From: Dyadobacter linearis
Lineage (GTDB): Bacteria > Bacteroidota > Bacteroidia > Cytophagales > Spirosomataceae
Reading direction: 5' to 3'
DNA: 64,000 nucleotides
NCBI RefSeq assembly: GCF_907165045.1
Contig: NZ_CAJRAU010000003.1
Location: forward strand, 372,001-436,000
Of this stretch, positions 9,134 through 20,400 are shown piece after piece (positions within the stretch are counted from its first letter, which is position 1; each line of letters opens with the position of its first letter). Made by a program: the position numbers and the translations under genes. The notes beneath the pieces are model-generated. The model saw only the letters and a list, made by a program, of their open reading frames with translations. It did not search any database and was not told the DNA's origin.

Positions 9134-12100
9134 ATGAAAAAAACTCTGCTATTAGCACTTTTTTTCTTTGTGGTAACATGGATGTCGGCGAGCGGACAGG
9201 ATGTGAGGATCACTGGAAAAGTATCAGGTGACGACGGCTCGACCCTTCCGGGAGCCTCTGTGCAGTTAAAAGGAACCTCAACCGGAACACAAACCAGTAC
9301 GGACGGTAGTTACACGATCAACGTGCGGAACGCTGAATCCATACTAGTTTTCAGTTTCGTAGGTATGATAAGCCAGGAAATACCTGTGGGGAGCCAAAGC
9401 GTGATCGACGTGCAGTTATTGAGCGACAGCAGAAATCTCAGCGAAGTGGTCGTGACTGGTTTTGGCTCGCAGATCAAGCGGGATGTAACGGGGAACATTG
9501 CACAGGTAAAAGGTACCGAGATCCAGAATATGCCCGTGGCGAGTGTGGATGCGGCTTTACAGGGAAGAGCGGCCGGTGTGTATGTGAACAGTGGCAGTGG
9601 TAAACTGGGCCAGGCGATCAACGTGCGGATCCGTGGAAATTCCTCGATCAGTGCAAGCAGCCAGCCCTTATATGTAGTGGACGGAATGCCGATCACGACT
9701 GCGGACCTAAGCAATAGTACCGGCGGCGCGACCAACCCTTTGGCCGACATTAACTCCAACGATATTGAGTCGATCGAAATCCTGAAAGATGCATCTGCGG
9801 GTGCTATTTACGGTTCACGTGCAGCAAACGGGGTGGTATTGATCACGACGAAACGTGGGAAGGCAGGAAAAACGAATGTGAGCATTAATTACCAGCTGGG
9901 TTCTTCAGAAGCGACGCGCCGCGTGGATTTTCTGAATGCAGACCAATACGTGAAATTTTACACCCAGGCAGCTAATAACCGTGATCGCATCGACGGCACC
10001 GATCCAAATGACCCGGATTCTTATACGCAATACATGATCGGTGAAGGCGGCTTTTTGGACACTTATAGTCTTGGCACATTCGGTACACCGCAGCAGAAAG
10101 AGTATTTGTGGCAGGATGAGGCATTTCAGAAAGCGCCTATGCAGCAGCTCGATTTCCAGTTGAACGGCGGAACAGACAAGACTAAATTTTTCCTCTCGGG
10201 CCAATATCTTGACCAGAAAGGAACAATCATCGGCAACAAGCTCGACCGCGTTTCGGCTCGAATGAACCTGGATCACCAAGCTTACAAATGGTTGCAGATC
10301 GGACTTTCAATGGGGCTTGCCAGAACTATCAACAAACGTTTGCCTGGGGATAATGCGTTCTCAAACCCCCTCCAAATGGCCGCATTGACACCATTGACGC
10401 CATTTAATGATCCCGAAACGGGCTTACCTACGGGAACTCCTCCGGGAGAAGTGGGCGTGCCGCTTTACTTCAACCCGATGATCACAAGCCGGTATGCAAG
10501 TTTTATAGCGACTTCTTTCAGGAACCTGACCAATGCTTATGCGCAGATCAATATTACACCGGAGCTGAAATTCCGCAGTGAGCTGGGTATTGACCTTTTG
10601 AACCAGAATGAAGAAAGCTACTACCAGACTCAAAACGTACGTAACGTAAGTACTGCTAGCAGCGGGCTGGGCGAGAACTTTGCAACTTTTGTAACGAACT
10701 ACAATACGAACAACTTTCTTTCTTACGACAAAACACTGAATAACCACACGATTGGGGGCACATTGGGTATGTCGTACCAGCAGTCGCAAAACAAGAGCAG
10801 TTTCATTGAGGGATCGCAGTTTCCTTCCAATTCTTATAAGAAGATCGCCAGTGCGGCTACCAAGTCGGGCGGAGGTTCTTCGGAAACCAATTTCCGTTTC
10901 CTTTCCTATTTCCTGCGGCTTAATTACAAATTCTCAGACAAGTACCTGCTTTCAGCCAGTGCACGTATTGACGGATCGTCGCGTTTCGGAGCTAATTCGC
11001 GCTACGGATTTTTCCCTTCCGTATCGGCAGGCTGGGTACTTACAGAGGAGAATTTCCTGAAAAATAACAATGTATTGAGCTTCCTGAAACTGAGAGGTAG
11101 CTACGGTTCGACCGGAAACTCGGAGATCGGCGACTTTCCTCAGCTTGGTTTGTTTTCGGGAGATGCGGGATACGCGGGAGCAGCGGGACAGCGGCCTTCG
11201 CAACTTGCTAATCCGGACCTGCGATGGGAAACGACCAAACAGGCGGATTTTGGTATTGATTTTGGTTTGTTCAATAACCGTATCAATGGGGAAATCGACT
11301 ATTACGAGAAAAAGACGAATGGGTTGCTACTGGAAGTGAACGTGCCGGCTACCACAGGTTTTGCTATTAAAGTTGCGAATGTTGGTAAACTGGAAAATAA
11401 AGGTTTTGAATTTGTATTGAATACCCAAAACCTGATCGGCAAGTTCAAATGGAGCACTTCTTTGAACCTGGCCGCAAACAGGAACAAGGTTACTGATATT
11501 CAGGATCAGATCATCGAAGGTGGGTTGGCGAATATGAGCCGGGTAATGGAAGGTCAGCCGGTTGGTGTTTTTTATACCGTAGAATATGCAGGTGTTGATC
11601 CGGCGAACGGTAATGCGCTTTTTTACAAAAATACCCCTACCGAAGGGAGAACCACCGTTACAAATAATGGCTATAACACGGCCCAGCGCGTAGTGGCAGG
11701 TAACCCTAATCCCAAGGTGGTTGGCGGTATTACCAACACATTTTCCTTCGCAGGTTTCGACCTCAATGTATTCTTCAACGGAGTTGCGGGTAACAAGCTC
11801 AATTTCTACGGAGTGGGCCAGTATTCTTCTGCAAATGGTATTTATGAAGATAACCAAACCGTGGATCAGCTGGACGCATGGACGCCCGAGAATCCGAATA
11901 CCGATGTCCCAGAGGCTCGCTTTTACCGCGGAAACGGGAATCAGGCTTCCAGCCGCTATATTATGGACGGATCATACCTGCGCCTGCGTACTTTGACACT
12001 GGGTTATAATCTGCCTTCAACAGTTACGAGTAAGATCAAAATGGACCGCGTGAGAGTTTACGTTTCAGGATTGAACCTGGCCACATTTACCAACTATAAA

Positions 12101-12226
12101 GGTTGGGACCCGGAAGTTAACACCGATGACCTGAGTGCGAGGGACCTGAAATTTGCGACAGGAACTGACTTCTACACGCCTCCTCAGCCGCGTACTATTC
12201 TGGTTGGTATCAATGTTGGCTTTTAA
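9134..12226 (+). CDS. SusC/RagA family TonB-linked outer membrane protein (pair 1)
   Basis: A 1030-residue outer-membrane transporter. A signal peptide (residues 1-21, ending SASGQ) is followed by a carboxypeptidase-regulatory-like domain (VRITGKVSGDDGSTLPGASV, ~24-105), the TonB-box-like stretch SEVVVTGFGS, a plug domain (PVASVDAALQGRAAGV, then VRIRGNSSI and PLYVVDGMPI, ~125-235, with IEILKDASAGAIYGSRAANG), and a long beta-barrel ending in the terminal aromatic VGINVGF. Length is usual for SusC. It imports oligomers with its SusD partner, energised by TonB. The SusD gene follows after 27 bases. No degradative enzyme is attached, so the substrate is unknown; it could be a glycan, peptide or other oligomer. 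Confidence 0.95.
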   Translation: MKKTLLLALFFFVVTWMSASGQDVRITGKVSGDDGSTLPGASVQLKGTSTGTQTSTDGSYTINVRNAESILVFSFVGMISQEIPVGSQSVIDVQLLSDSRNLSEVVVTGFGSQIKRDVTGNIAQVKGTEIQNMPVASVDAALQGRAAGVYVNSGSGKLGQAINVRIRGNSSISASSQPLYVVDGMPITTADLSNSTGGATNPLADINSNDIESIEILKDASAGAIYGSRAANGVVLITTKRGKAGKTNVSINYQLGSSEATRRVDFLNADQYVKFYTQAANNRDRIDGTDPNDPDSYTQYMIGEGGFLDTYSLGTFGTPQQKEYLWQDEAFQKAPMQQLDFQLNGGTDKTKFFLSGQYLDQKGTIIGNKLDRVSARMNLDHQAYKWLQIGLSMGLARTINKRLPGDNAFSNPLQMAALTPLTPFNDPETGLPTGTPPGEVGVPLYFNPMITSRYASFIATSFRNLTNAYAQINITPELKFRSELGIDLLNQNEESYYQTQNVRNVSTASSGLGENFATFVTNYNTNNFLSYDKTLNNHTIGGTLGMSYQQSQNKSSFIEGSQFPSNSYKKIASAATKSGGGSSETNFRFLSYFLRLNYKFSDKYLLSASARIDGSSRFGANSRYGFFPSVSAGWVLTEENFLKNNNVLSFLKLRGSYGSTGNSEIGDFPQLGLFSGDAGYAGAAGQRPSQLANPDLRWETTKQADFGIDFGLFNNRINGEIDYYEKKTNGLLLEVNVPATTGFAIKVANVGKLENKGFEFVLNTQNLIGKFKWSTSLNLAANRNKVTDIQDQIIEGGLANMSRVMEGQPVGVFYTVEYAGVDPANGNALFYKNTPTEGRTTVTNNGYNTAQRVVAGNPNPKVVGGITNTFSFAGFDLNVFFNGVAGNKLNFYGVGQYSSANGIYEDNQTVDQLDAWTPENPNTDVPEARFYRGNGNQASSRYIMDGSYLRLRTLTLGYNLPSTVTSKIKMDRVRVYVSGLNLATFTNYKGWDPEVNTDDLSARDLKFATGTDFYTPPQPRTILVGINVGF

Positions 12227-12253
12227 TTCATTTCAGCTCTTAATTGCAAAATC

Positions 12254-13627
12254 ATGAAAAAAAGAAAATACATATATTCCCTGGCCCTGGTAGCAGGCTT
12301 GTTTCTGGCCAATGGCTGCGCCAGTAAGCTCGATGTTGAGCCGACGCAGAGTATCGATGAAGAAGTGGCACTCAGCACTTCGCGTGACGTGGAAGTAACT
12401 TTGATCGGTGCTTACGACGGATTACAGGATGTGGACGTTTACGGCGGCGCTTTTCAGCTGGCTTCCGAGCTGCTCGGAAACAGCGACGAACTGGGTTTTG
12501 GAGGTACTTTTCAGAATCTGCTGGAAATGTACAACAAGGAAATTACGACACAGAATGTAACTGCGCTCGCGACGTGGAGAGATTCCTATGCGACGATCAA
12601 CCGCTGCAACAATGTGCTGTCGGCGCTCGATATCCTGGAAGAAGACAAGCGCGAACGTGTGGAAGGCGAGGCTCGGTTTATCCGTGGTTCCGTGTACTTC
12701 GACCTGGTGCGGCTTTATGCAAAAACCTGGGGCGATGGCGATAACAATGCAAATCCGGGCGTCCCCCTTATTTTGACCCCGACCCGCGTTGTGACGGACG
12801 CAAATAATGTCCCGCGTAACTCAGTAGCAGAGGTGTACGCACAGGTTTTGGAAGATTTAACGGCTGCGAAAACACTTTTGCCGGAAGAAAACTCTATTTA
12901 CGCCAACAAATATGCCGCATCTGCCCAGCTGTCGCGCGTGTACCTGATGCAATCCAATTTTGCACTGGCAAGAGACGAGGCTAATGAAGTGATCAATTCC
13001 GAAATGTATCCGCTGGAAGACAATTTTGCATCGCTCTTCTACACCTTTTTGCGCAATGGCGGTGACAACCCTGACGAGTACATCTTTGCGATGAAAGTAA
13101 CGGCGCAAGACGGAGTAAATGACCTCAATACCTTCTTTGGCGCGACCATCGAGGATATTACAGGTACTGCGGGAAGAGGAGATATACGGATTTCGCCTAA
13201 ACACCGAAGTTTGTATGAAGCCGGTGATACACGCGGTAGCTTTTTTATCACTACGATCAATACTTATACGCAAAAACATATTGATAACTTCGGTAACGTG
13301 CTGCAATTCCGGTCTGCTGAAATGTACCTGACCCGCGCAGAGGCGAATTTCCGTCTGGGCACGGCTGTGGGCGCAACGCCGGTGGCGGATATCAATCTGA
13401 TCAGAACACGCGCAGGACTTAAACCGGCTGCTGCGGTTACACTGGAATCAATTTTGAAAGAGCGTCATCTGGAACTTGCATTCGAGGGTCACATGTTGCA
13501 TGATATCAAGCGGAACAAAAAGAATGTGGGCACATTGCCCTACAACTCTCCGAAGCTGATCATGCCGATTCCGCAGCGCGAAATTGATGTGAACAAGGCG
13601 CTGGTACAGAATGAAGGTTACCAGTAG
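12254..13627 (+). CDS. RagB/SusD family nutrient-binding lipoprotein (pair 1)
   Basis: A 457-residue surface lipoprotein that caps its SusC partner. The lipobox is LFLANGC with the lipidated Cys at 22. The N-terminal SusD-like part (residues ~25-210) has the helical repeats typical of the family (FIRGSVYFDLVRLYA, YAASAQLSRVYLMQ), and the C-terminal RagB/SusD part has ILKERHLELAFEGHMLHDIKR and LIMPIPQREIDVN near the end. Length is at the short end for SusD. It follows SusC by 27 bases in one transcript, closed by the hairpin at 13644-13682. Ligand unknown. Confidence 0.93.
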   Translation: MKKRKYIYSLALVAGLFLANGCASKLDVEPTQSIDEEVALSTSRDVEVTLIGAYDGLQDVDVYGGAFQLASELLGNSDELGFGGTFQNLLEMYNKEITTQNVTALATWRDSYATINRCNNVLSALDILEEDKRERVEGEARFIRGSVYFDLVRLYAKTWGDGDNNANPGVPLILTPTRVVTDANNVPRNSVAEVYAQVLEDLTAAKTLLPEENSIYANKYAASAQLSRVYLMQSNFALARDEANEVINSEMYPLEDNFASLFYTFLRNGGDNPDEYIFAMKVTAQDGVNDLNTFFGATIEDITGTAGRGDIRISPKHRSLYEAGDTRGSFFITTINTYTQKHIDNFGNVLQFRSAEMYLTRAEANFRLGTAVGATPVADINLIRTRAGLKPAAAVTLESILKERHLELAFEGHMLHDIKRNKKNVGTLPYNSPKLIMPIPQREIDVNKALVQNEGYQ

Positions 13628-13643
13628 ACGAAACTGAAAGCAT

Positions 13644-13682
13644 AAAAAAACACTCCTCGTGCATTACGAGGAGTGTTTTTTT
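13644..13682. terminator. Bidirectional intrinsic terminator
   Basis: A perfect 11-bp stem (ACACTCCTCGT at 13650-13660 and its complement at 13666-13676) with loop GCATT, flanked by an A run on the left and a T run on the right. This gives a U-tract to transcripts in both directions. It sits between the convergent SusD pair 1 gene and the DUF4302 gene. Confidence 0.92.
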
Positions 13683-13708
13683 ATGCCCTGAAAATATTAA
13701 AAGCCAGA

Positions 13709-15013
13709 TTACTCCCAGCTGATCCACGCTTTCGCATCCTTCGCACTTACCATATCATAGGTTGTTTCTGAGGTCTGAATCAGGTAGTAGCCGCTTTTTT
13801 CGTATAATAAATTGACTGAATTAATCGCCGGGCCGCTCGTCGGTACTGCTCCAAATGTTCCGCGGGCGGTTAAGATAATCCTGCCGTCGGCTGTAAAGGT
13901 GGGCGGCTCTCCAAGGTGTCCGTATTCTTGGAACAAAGCATCCGCCGTAAAAAAAATGGGACTGAATACCTCGTAACGGGTATCTCCGCCAGGTACGTAA
14001 CTGTAATAGGCATATTGCTTATCCTCATATTCCAAATCCTTCACACCAAACGCATCATCAACCCCATTGACATGAAATCCAAATTCCGTCCGCCAGTCAC
14101 CGCCAGATTCAACCGGTTCCTGCCACCACCTTCTTACAGCGGCAATATCAACAGAAAGTGGTTTGATCGCTTCTTGTACAACCGTATTAGCCCCTCCTGC
14201 TGAAAACCGCAGCTGCGTCGGATTTGCATTCCACGTAAAATTGGTAAACCCGTTTATAGTTTGAGAACCGTTAACAAGCGGTTTCAAAAATATAAGACTG
14301 GCGCCGGCGAAGTAGTAGCCTGTTGTAAAATTCTTAGGTACATTCCCTTCCAGCCAGGTCAGTTTTATGGTTCTTGTCTGCTGATTGGGTGTAATTTCGT
14401 AAGTTATATTACCGACAGTGATCCGCTTGAAATAAGTCTGATACTTGGATATATTATTGAATAACACCGCTTTGGCCAGGTCTCCATTTGCATAAGCCGT
14501 CGCCTGTGCCTGCGTCGCTTTGGTGAGTACAAGCCTGCTCTGGTTTTTCCGTCCGACGAATGTCACAGTTTCTTCTTTTAGAGAATCCGGAAAAATGCTG
14601 AATTCAAAATCCGATTGTAGTCCCTCTCCAACTCCCCCGCCATTCACGTCCGGATTAGGATCCGAGAGTATATGAAGATAGGAATAGGTGTCGAAAATCA
14701 GGGACGGTGTTTGCATTGCTTTCAACCGGTAGCTGCTTTCTTTGGGTTTCGCGGCAGTTTCGGCCGAGAAGTCAGAATACATCACCACTCTGTTCTGATC
14801 ATTGAACTTGAAGTGAAATCCATAAGTACCCCCGCCTTTTGGATAAATAATGGCATTCCAGCCGTAAGGCGCATCCACCAGCAGCTTTTCATAAGACGCC
14901 AATGCAGCATTCAAGCGCGTGTCGGCAGATTCTTCAAACAGGGTATCATCGCTATTCTCGCAGGAAAATAAAGCCGGAGCAACGAATAGCAGACAGAGAA
15001 AGAGTTTTTTCAT
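13709..15013 (-). CDS. DUF4302 family lipoprotein
   Basis: A 434-residue lipoprotein: signal peptide with lipobox (VAPALFSC, Cys18), then a DUF4302 region recognisable from ALASYEKLLVDAPYGWNAII, the glycine-rich GGGTYGFHFKFND and the VVMYSDFS segment. The rest is beta-rich. DUF4302 proteins in Bacteroidota are encoded with SusC/SusD pairs and a zinc metallohydrolase lipoprotein, which is exactly the arrangement here: it is the last gene of the minus-strand operon, starting four bases after the metallohydrolase gene. It is probably a surface or periplasmic accessory to import or cargo processing. Biochemical role unknown. Confidence 0.85.
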   Translation of the reverse strand: MKKLFLCLLFVAPALFSCENSDDTLFEESADTRLNAALASYEKLLVDAPYGWNAIIYPKGGGTYGFHFKFNDQNRVVMYSDFSAETAAKPKESSYRLKAMQTPSLIFDTYSYLHILSDPNPDVNGGGVGEGLQSDFEFSIFPDSLKEETVTFVGRKNQSRLVLTKATQAQATAYANGDLAKAVLFNNISKYQTYFKRITVGNITYEITPNQQTRTIKLTWLEGNVPKNFTTGYYFAGASLIFLKPLVNGSQTINGFTNFTWNANPTQLRFSAGGANTVVQEAIKPLSVDIAAVRRWWQEPVESGGDWRTEFGFHVNGVDDAFGVKDLEYEDKQYAYYSYVPGGDTRYEVFSPIFFTADALFQEYGHLGEPPTFTADGRIILTARGTFGAVPTSGPAINSVNLLYEKSGYYLIQTSETTYDMVSAKDAKAWISWE

Positions 15014-15017
15014 TTGG

Positions 15018-15947
15018 TTAAAAAAGTTGGTTCATCGATCCCCTAACCCTTTTTTGAAGGCTATAAAAATCTATATTCCACGTGTTTTTGTAATAGGCAA
15101 CCACAATCGCTTCTTTTTGCCGGAGCGACGCCTGCGCCTGCGCTTTGGTAACGCCCCTTGGACTAGTACCCTCCGGAATTGAATTTACGATCTTGTCGAA
15201 CCCGGCTTTCCCTTCCGTCAGCATCATGGCGATCATTTCTACAAAATCTTCATCAAAATTCAGCGAGCTGTATGCAGTCACAAAACCATCACGCCGCGCG
15301 TCCTCATTAGACCAGTTGATCCAGTTCCCACCCTGGTAAAGCGATTTGGTAATGTTCTTATATTCAACCGGGTACAAAACTGTCTGATGCAAAATGTGAC
15401 CAAATTCGTGGTGTATCGTATGCAGGAACCAGTCTTTCACAAAAGAAGAATCCTCAGCCGCATTATAGCCCTGCATTCCTTTGATCTTGAACAAATTAAC
15501 CCCGAACAAAACCACTTTACGTCCGCCTTCGGCAGTACCGAGCGTCACCGAACCCTCAGCATTATACTCGTTACTGCCCGAAAGAATAAAGAACTTGGGT
15601 GAGAATTTGTTGTAAAAAACTTTCCCTGCTTCCTGCACGTAAGGTATCGTCCACGCTTTTGTAATCGTCCTCAATAGCGGGATTACCTGCGCTTCGTCAG
15701 GCGGTACCAGCGTTTTTGTGATGTTACCGAACTCAAACTGGTCCCATTTGTACTTGGCCGAAATGTTGTAAGGCGTTGTCATACTGTCAAGTATCCACTT
15801 ATCGACGGGCCCGGGCACCCAGGTATCTCCACCCAAACCCGGAATATCTTCCACTTCGCCGATTTTCTCCTCTTTACACGAACTCAAAAGCGCGCTGGAA
15901 GCAAGCATTCCAAGAAAGAAAATTTTCGATATCGTTTTAGCTAGCAT
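15018..15947 (-). CDS. Substrate-import-associated zinc metallohydrolase lipoprotein
   Basis: A 309-residue lipoprotein with lipobox ALLSSC (Cys24) and a zinc-protease motif HHEFGHILHQ, giving HEXXH at residues 180-184. The downstream half has NEDARRDGFVTAYS and EDFVEMIAMML, where the third zinc ligand of a gluzincin-like site would lie. This architecture and its SusC/SusD neighbours match the family named substrate import-associated zinc metallohydrolase lipoprotein. It probably cleaves a peptide or amide bond of cargo before import. Starts 12 bases after SusD and ends four bases before the DUF4302 gene, so expression is coupled. Metal site sure, substrate unknown. Confidence 0.87.
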   Translation of the reverse strand: MLAKTISKIFFLGMLASSALLSSCKEEKIGEVEDIPGLGGDTWVPGPVDKWILDSMTTPYNISAKYKWDQFEFGNITKTLVPPDEAQVIPLLRTITKAWTIPYVQEAGKVFYNKFSPKFFILSGSNEYNAEGSVTLGTAEGGRKVVLFGVNLFKIKGMQGYNAAEDSSFVKDWFLHTIHHEFGHILHQTVLYPVEYKNITKSLYQGGNWINWSNEDARRDGFVTAYSSLNFDEDFVEMIAMMLTEGKAGFDKIVNSIPEGTSPRGVTKAQAQASLRQKEAIVVAYYKNTWNIDFYSLQKRVRGSMNQLF

Positions 15948-15959
15948 ATTTCTTTTCGA

Positions 15960-17429
15960 TTATCTGGTATTCTGTTCAATTCCTGCCAATGTTGCCGATT
16001 GTGGTATTTGCAAAACCCTCCTTGGGTCGCCGGCCGGCACCGAAATCACCTGCCCCGATGAAGTCTGGTGCTGTACCGGAATCGCGTAGCGCTGTATATC
16101 AAACCATCGCATTCCCTCCTGCACAAACTCAACCCTTTTGAAAAGCAGCACCGTATTCACAATTCCTGACCTGAGGTTACCACCAAAAAAGTTTGTAATA
16201 CTTCTGGAAGTGATCACGTGCGTGGAAGGATTGTAGTTGGAAACCCTTTTGCTTGCAAACAGGTTAAGGTCCGCAATTGCCGCACTCGTATTGTTCAGGT
16301 AAGCATTTGCCTCAATTCTGTTGAACAAAACCTCTTCTGCTGTAAACAGAGGCACCATTACATAAGGAAATCCAATTTCTGCATTCACAGATTCCCGAAC
16401 GAAATATTCATTCAATTTCGGGATCAGATAATTGTTATCACCCTGCGTGTACAAAGGATAAGCCCAGCTCGCACTGCCACCGATAATCCCCTCCCCTTGC
16501 GAAACTTCCTGCCATTTCCTGAAATTCATTCCGTAACGGTATTGCGCTACATACCTACCGTAAGTAGACGAAGTTTCGGCAAGGAGCAAGTTGGCATTCT
16601 GGCTCGCGCGGGAATAGGTGTTGTATAATTCCTGCGGGGATAAACTTTCATAGGTAGTGTTCCAGGGGCGAAGGTTATCTCTGATACTCTCACCCGGAAA
16701 AGCGGCATTCGCATATTGCACAACCTTGGCATAATCCCTTTTTACCAGATAAAAACGGCTGGCGAATGCATTTGCTGCTGCGCGGTTGAAGTGGTATTTA
16801 GGTACTGTATAGCTGCCGTCGGCGATCAGAGGAAGACCTTCGAGTAAATCCTTCTCGATCATACTGTAAACAAAATCTACCGTGCGGCGATCGTATTGTT
16901 TCAATACCACTTTTTCAGGAACTGTCACATACGGAACGCCCGGGCTCGGGTTCGTTTGTGTCGCGTCAAAAAATTGACTAAAAAAATTGACAAGCATAAA
17001 ATGCGCGTAAGCACGTGCGACCAGCGCCTCTCCCCTTTGCGCAGAATACTGCTGTGGATCAGGGACTTTGCTGATAATGTCCAGCGCCTCGTTCGCTACC
17101 GAAATAGCGCGGTAACATTCCGCCCAGTACTGATCAGGCGAATCCTGTTCGTCTACCGTCGCTTCTACTTCCTCAAAAAGAAATGAAAAGCGGTTGGTCT
17201 TATCATCTTCCCCGGTACCCTTATCGGCCACATTATCGCTCATGGATTCGGCAAACAGCACATAACTGGCCTGCGGATAAGCGGTAGCGAGCAACTGAGA
17301 TACTTTTTGAGGCGAGTTAATGGTTGCCCGGGTACTGTCAGGTTCGGTAGAAAGAAAATCCTCGCAGCCCGCCAGAACAAGCAGCAGCGGGATGATCAAA
17401 AGGCTTTTTATATTTCTTAGTCTGTTCAT
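15960..17429 (-). CDS. RagB/SusD family nutrient-binding lipoprotein (pair 2)
   Basis: A 489-residue SusD homolog. Lipobox LLLVLAGC with Cys22, then DFLSTEPDS, the usual SusD N-terminal pattern. Helical repeats include ARAYAHFMLVNFFSQFFD and FNRAAANAFASRFYLV, and the C-terminal part has LLFKRVEFVQEGMRWFDIQRY and RVLQIPQSA. It lies 39 bases after its SusC partner and 12 bases before the zinc metallohydrolase, within a four-gene minus-strand operon. As the surface lid of the transporter it should bind the same cargo that the metallohydrolase processes, so a peptide-containing ligand is a reasonable but unproven guess. Confidence 0.93.
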   Translation of the reverse strand: MNRLRNIKSLLIIPLLLVLAGCEDFLSTEPDSTRATINSPQKVSQLLATAYPQASYVLFAESMSDNVADKGTGEDDKTNRFSFLFEEVEATVDEQDSPDQYWAECYRAISVANEALDIISKVPDPQQYSAQRGEALVARAYAHFMLVNFFSQFFDATQTNPSPGVPYVTVPEKVVLKQYDRRTVDFVYSMIEKDLLEGLPLIADGSYTVPKYHFNRAAANAFASRFYLVKRDYAKVVQYANAAFPGESIRDNLRPWNTTYESLSPQELYNTYSRASQNANLLLAETSSTYGRYVAQYRYGMNFRKWQEVSQGEGIIGGSASWAYPLYTQGDNNYLIPKLNEYFVRESVNAEIGFPYVMVPLFTAEEVLFNRIEANAYLNNTSAAIADLNLFASKRVSNYNPSTHVITSRSITNFFGGNLRSGIVNTVLLFKRVEFVQEGMRWFDIQRYAIPVQHQTSSGQVISVPAGDPRRVLQIPQSATLAGIEQNTR

Positions 17430-17468
17430 ATTTAATATCTTAAATCAATGTACCGGTTTCACAATGCA

Positions 17469-20400
17469 CTATAACGTCAGCTTGATCGCCACTGTAAATT
17501 GCTTTTGGATCGGCTGCGCGACACCGCCCGAATTGAAAAACTCGGGATCCTGTCCCTTCAACCTTTTATCCGCATAAATCAACCATGGATTAATAGAAGA
17601 CAGCTGAATGCTCGCCGCTTTGAACCCGTATCTGCCCGCAAATACGACGGGCACTTTGTAAGAAAGTGACACGGATTTCAATCTAACAAAATCTCCTCTT
17701 GCTACCCTTTCGGTGGAATAATTGTAAATGCTGTAAGGATAAGTACCCGCCAGATATTGCGCTTCCAGCTTGTCGGGAATCGACGCGACCGGGGTAACCG
17801 CTTCTTCGCCGGAAATCAGCCATCTATCCAGAAACTCACGTGGAAGTGCGTCCAGATCGCTGAATACCCCTTTATAGAGTGGATTGAGGCGGATTTTGTT
17901 ACCATATTGGTAAGTAAAGAAAACATTCAGTGACAGATCTTTGTATGTCAATGTATTGTTAAAACCTCCGGTCACAGGCGGATCAACTGGTCCTTCATAT
18001 TTTAGAAAAGATACATTCTGATCCTGTAAATAAACGTCCGAGCTCACTTCTCCATTCTCGTTCAGGAAAATGGGTACGCCAGTTTTCGGATTCAATGCAC
18101 GATAATCTATTGAAAATAAGCTTCGTACCGGTCTCCCCTTCACATTCGCCCCTTCCGCTTTGACCAAATCAAAAATGCCTGGGTTGTTGTCTACATTGGT
18201 AATGCGCGTCTGTGCGTAACCCACCGTGATCCGGGAACGGAAATCCCAGTCCTTGTTTTTAAAAAGCACGCCGTCGATCGAGAAGTCGACCCCGTAAGAC
18301 TGCATATCTGCATAGTTGGCTACTTTATAAATTTGCCCGCCAATACCCGAAGTTTTGATCTGGTCGATCAGGTCAAAGCTGTTCCGGGTGTAACCGTCTA
18401 CTGTCAGGTTAATCCGGTTGGCAAACAAACCCAGGTCAAGTCCTAGGTTTCCGCTATATAATTTCTCCCAGGTCAGCTGCGTGTTTTGCAGAGACGCCAA
18501 TGCGATGGCCGATTCTTTTTCATCCGCGTAAGGTCTTCTGCTGATAATACTTTGGAATAAAACCGCTGAATTGGTTGCCGGCCCGGTGTCAGCGGAAAGC
18601 CCGTAACTGGCGCGAAGCCTGCCCATACTAAGCCATTTGAAATCTTTCAGGAAATTTTCCCGATCAAAATTCCATGATCCGGCCACTGTATACGTTGGCA
18701 GCCACCTTGCAATCGCCGATTTCCCAAAACTATTTGAACCATCATAGCGGATATAAGCGGTAAAATTGTACTTATCATCCAGCGTATATCCTGCGCTTCC
18801 GTAAAATGCCGCGAAACGTTCGTAGTCCATCCGCATTCCATAGTATTGGAAATTAGACTCAATGGTTTGCTTCAAAATCCGGTAATCGACGAAAGGTGTT
18901 CCTCCCTGATCATACTGAAATCCGTAACCTGTATTATTGGAATTTTTTCGGTTGGTATATTTAATTTCCTGACCTGCAAGAATATCGATCTGGTGCCTTT
19001 CTGCAAATTTTTTGTTGTACCTGAGGTTGTTACGAATGTTATAAAACAACATCTGATCCTCGTTGGTATTGTAAAAACCGCCGCTCGGCAATACTACAAC
19101 CGGATATGCATTGGGCACGTCGGGATCGGTGTACAGGTATTTATTAGCCAAAGCAATCGTCGAATTATCTGCTGCGCGATACGCATTGGCCATATTACTG
19201 TTTTCGGTAATAATGTGCTCGCGACCGGTTTGAATGTACCTGAGTGCGCCCAGGAAATCGTAAGTGATGTTATCCGTGATTTTATAGGAAAGATTTCCCT
19301 GTAACTTAATATCCGCCAGATTCAGGTTAATGCGGTTGTTGGCCAGCTCGGAGACTACATTGAAAGGGGCAAAATTTCTTCTGAAATATTCCAGATCGCC
19401 ATTTTCATCATAAGCTGTCAAAGTCCGGCTGGTATTTAATGCATAGCTGAACGGGTTAATATCAAAATCCCTGTCAAATTTCCCTTCCACGGGGTTGCTT
19501 CGGCGGCTGAGCGAGCCGGGAGCCTGCTGCCGGCGGACAGAAGCGAGGGTTGTCAGCCCAATGCTCAGCTTGTCGGAAAGCTGGTAGGTATTGTTGAAAT
19601 TCAAGGTGTAACGTTTCACTTTATCAGCGATCGTCCAACCGTTATCATCGAGGTAACTTACAGACGCATAAGAACTTGACTTCTCACTTCCGAAAGAAAC
19701 ACTTAATGAATGTTCGTGAATGAAATTTTGCTTGAAGAGCACATCAAACCAGTCGGTATTGGAGCCAGCATAGCGGAGCAAATAGTTTTTCTTGGCTTCC
19801 TGTGTATTGGGTAATGGAAAGTTGCCTTCGTTATCACCGTTCAGCGAGTTGTAATATTTACCATAAACACCAAAATCCGGCCTTGAAAGAATATCAGAAT
19901 TCAGATAACCTTTACGTTCCAGTTCGCCGAGCACAGACATTTGCTGCGCCGAATTCATAATGTTGAAATTCCGGTAAGATGGCGTAAGTTGGGTGCTAAA
20001 ATTGCCGGAGTAAGTGATCACCGGCTTACCGCTTTTTCCTTTTTTGGTCGTAATTACGATTACCCCGTTCATCGCGCGTGCACCATATAATGCCGCGGCG
20101 GCTGCGTCTTTCAGAATATCAAAGGTTTCAATGTCGTTTGGATTCAACCCCGCCACCGCAGAACCCAGCAATGTAGTCGGGTCGCCGCTTGAAAGCTGAT
20201 CGTTTGAAATATTCACAATATCCTCCTGAACAACCCCGTCGATCACCCAAAGCGGCTTATTATCACCGTTTAAGGAAGTTGCACCGCGGATCCTGATCTT
20301 TGGAGCAGCCCCGAAAGTACCGGAAACGTTTTGAATGGAAACCCCGGCAGCGCGGCCTTCGAGCATCCGGCTTACATCAGGAAGTCCGTCAATTTTAACA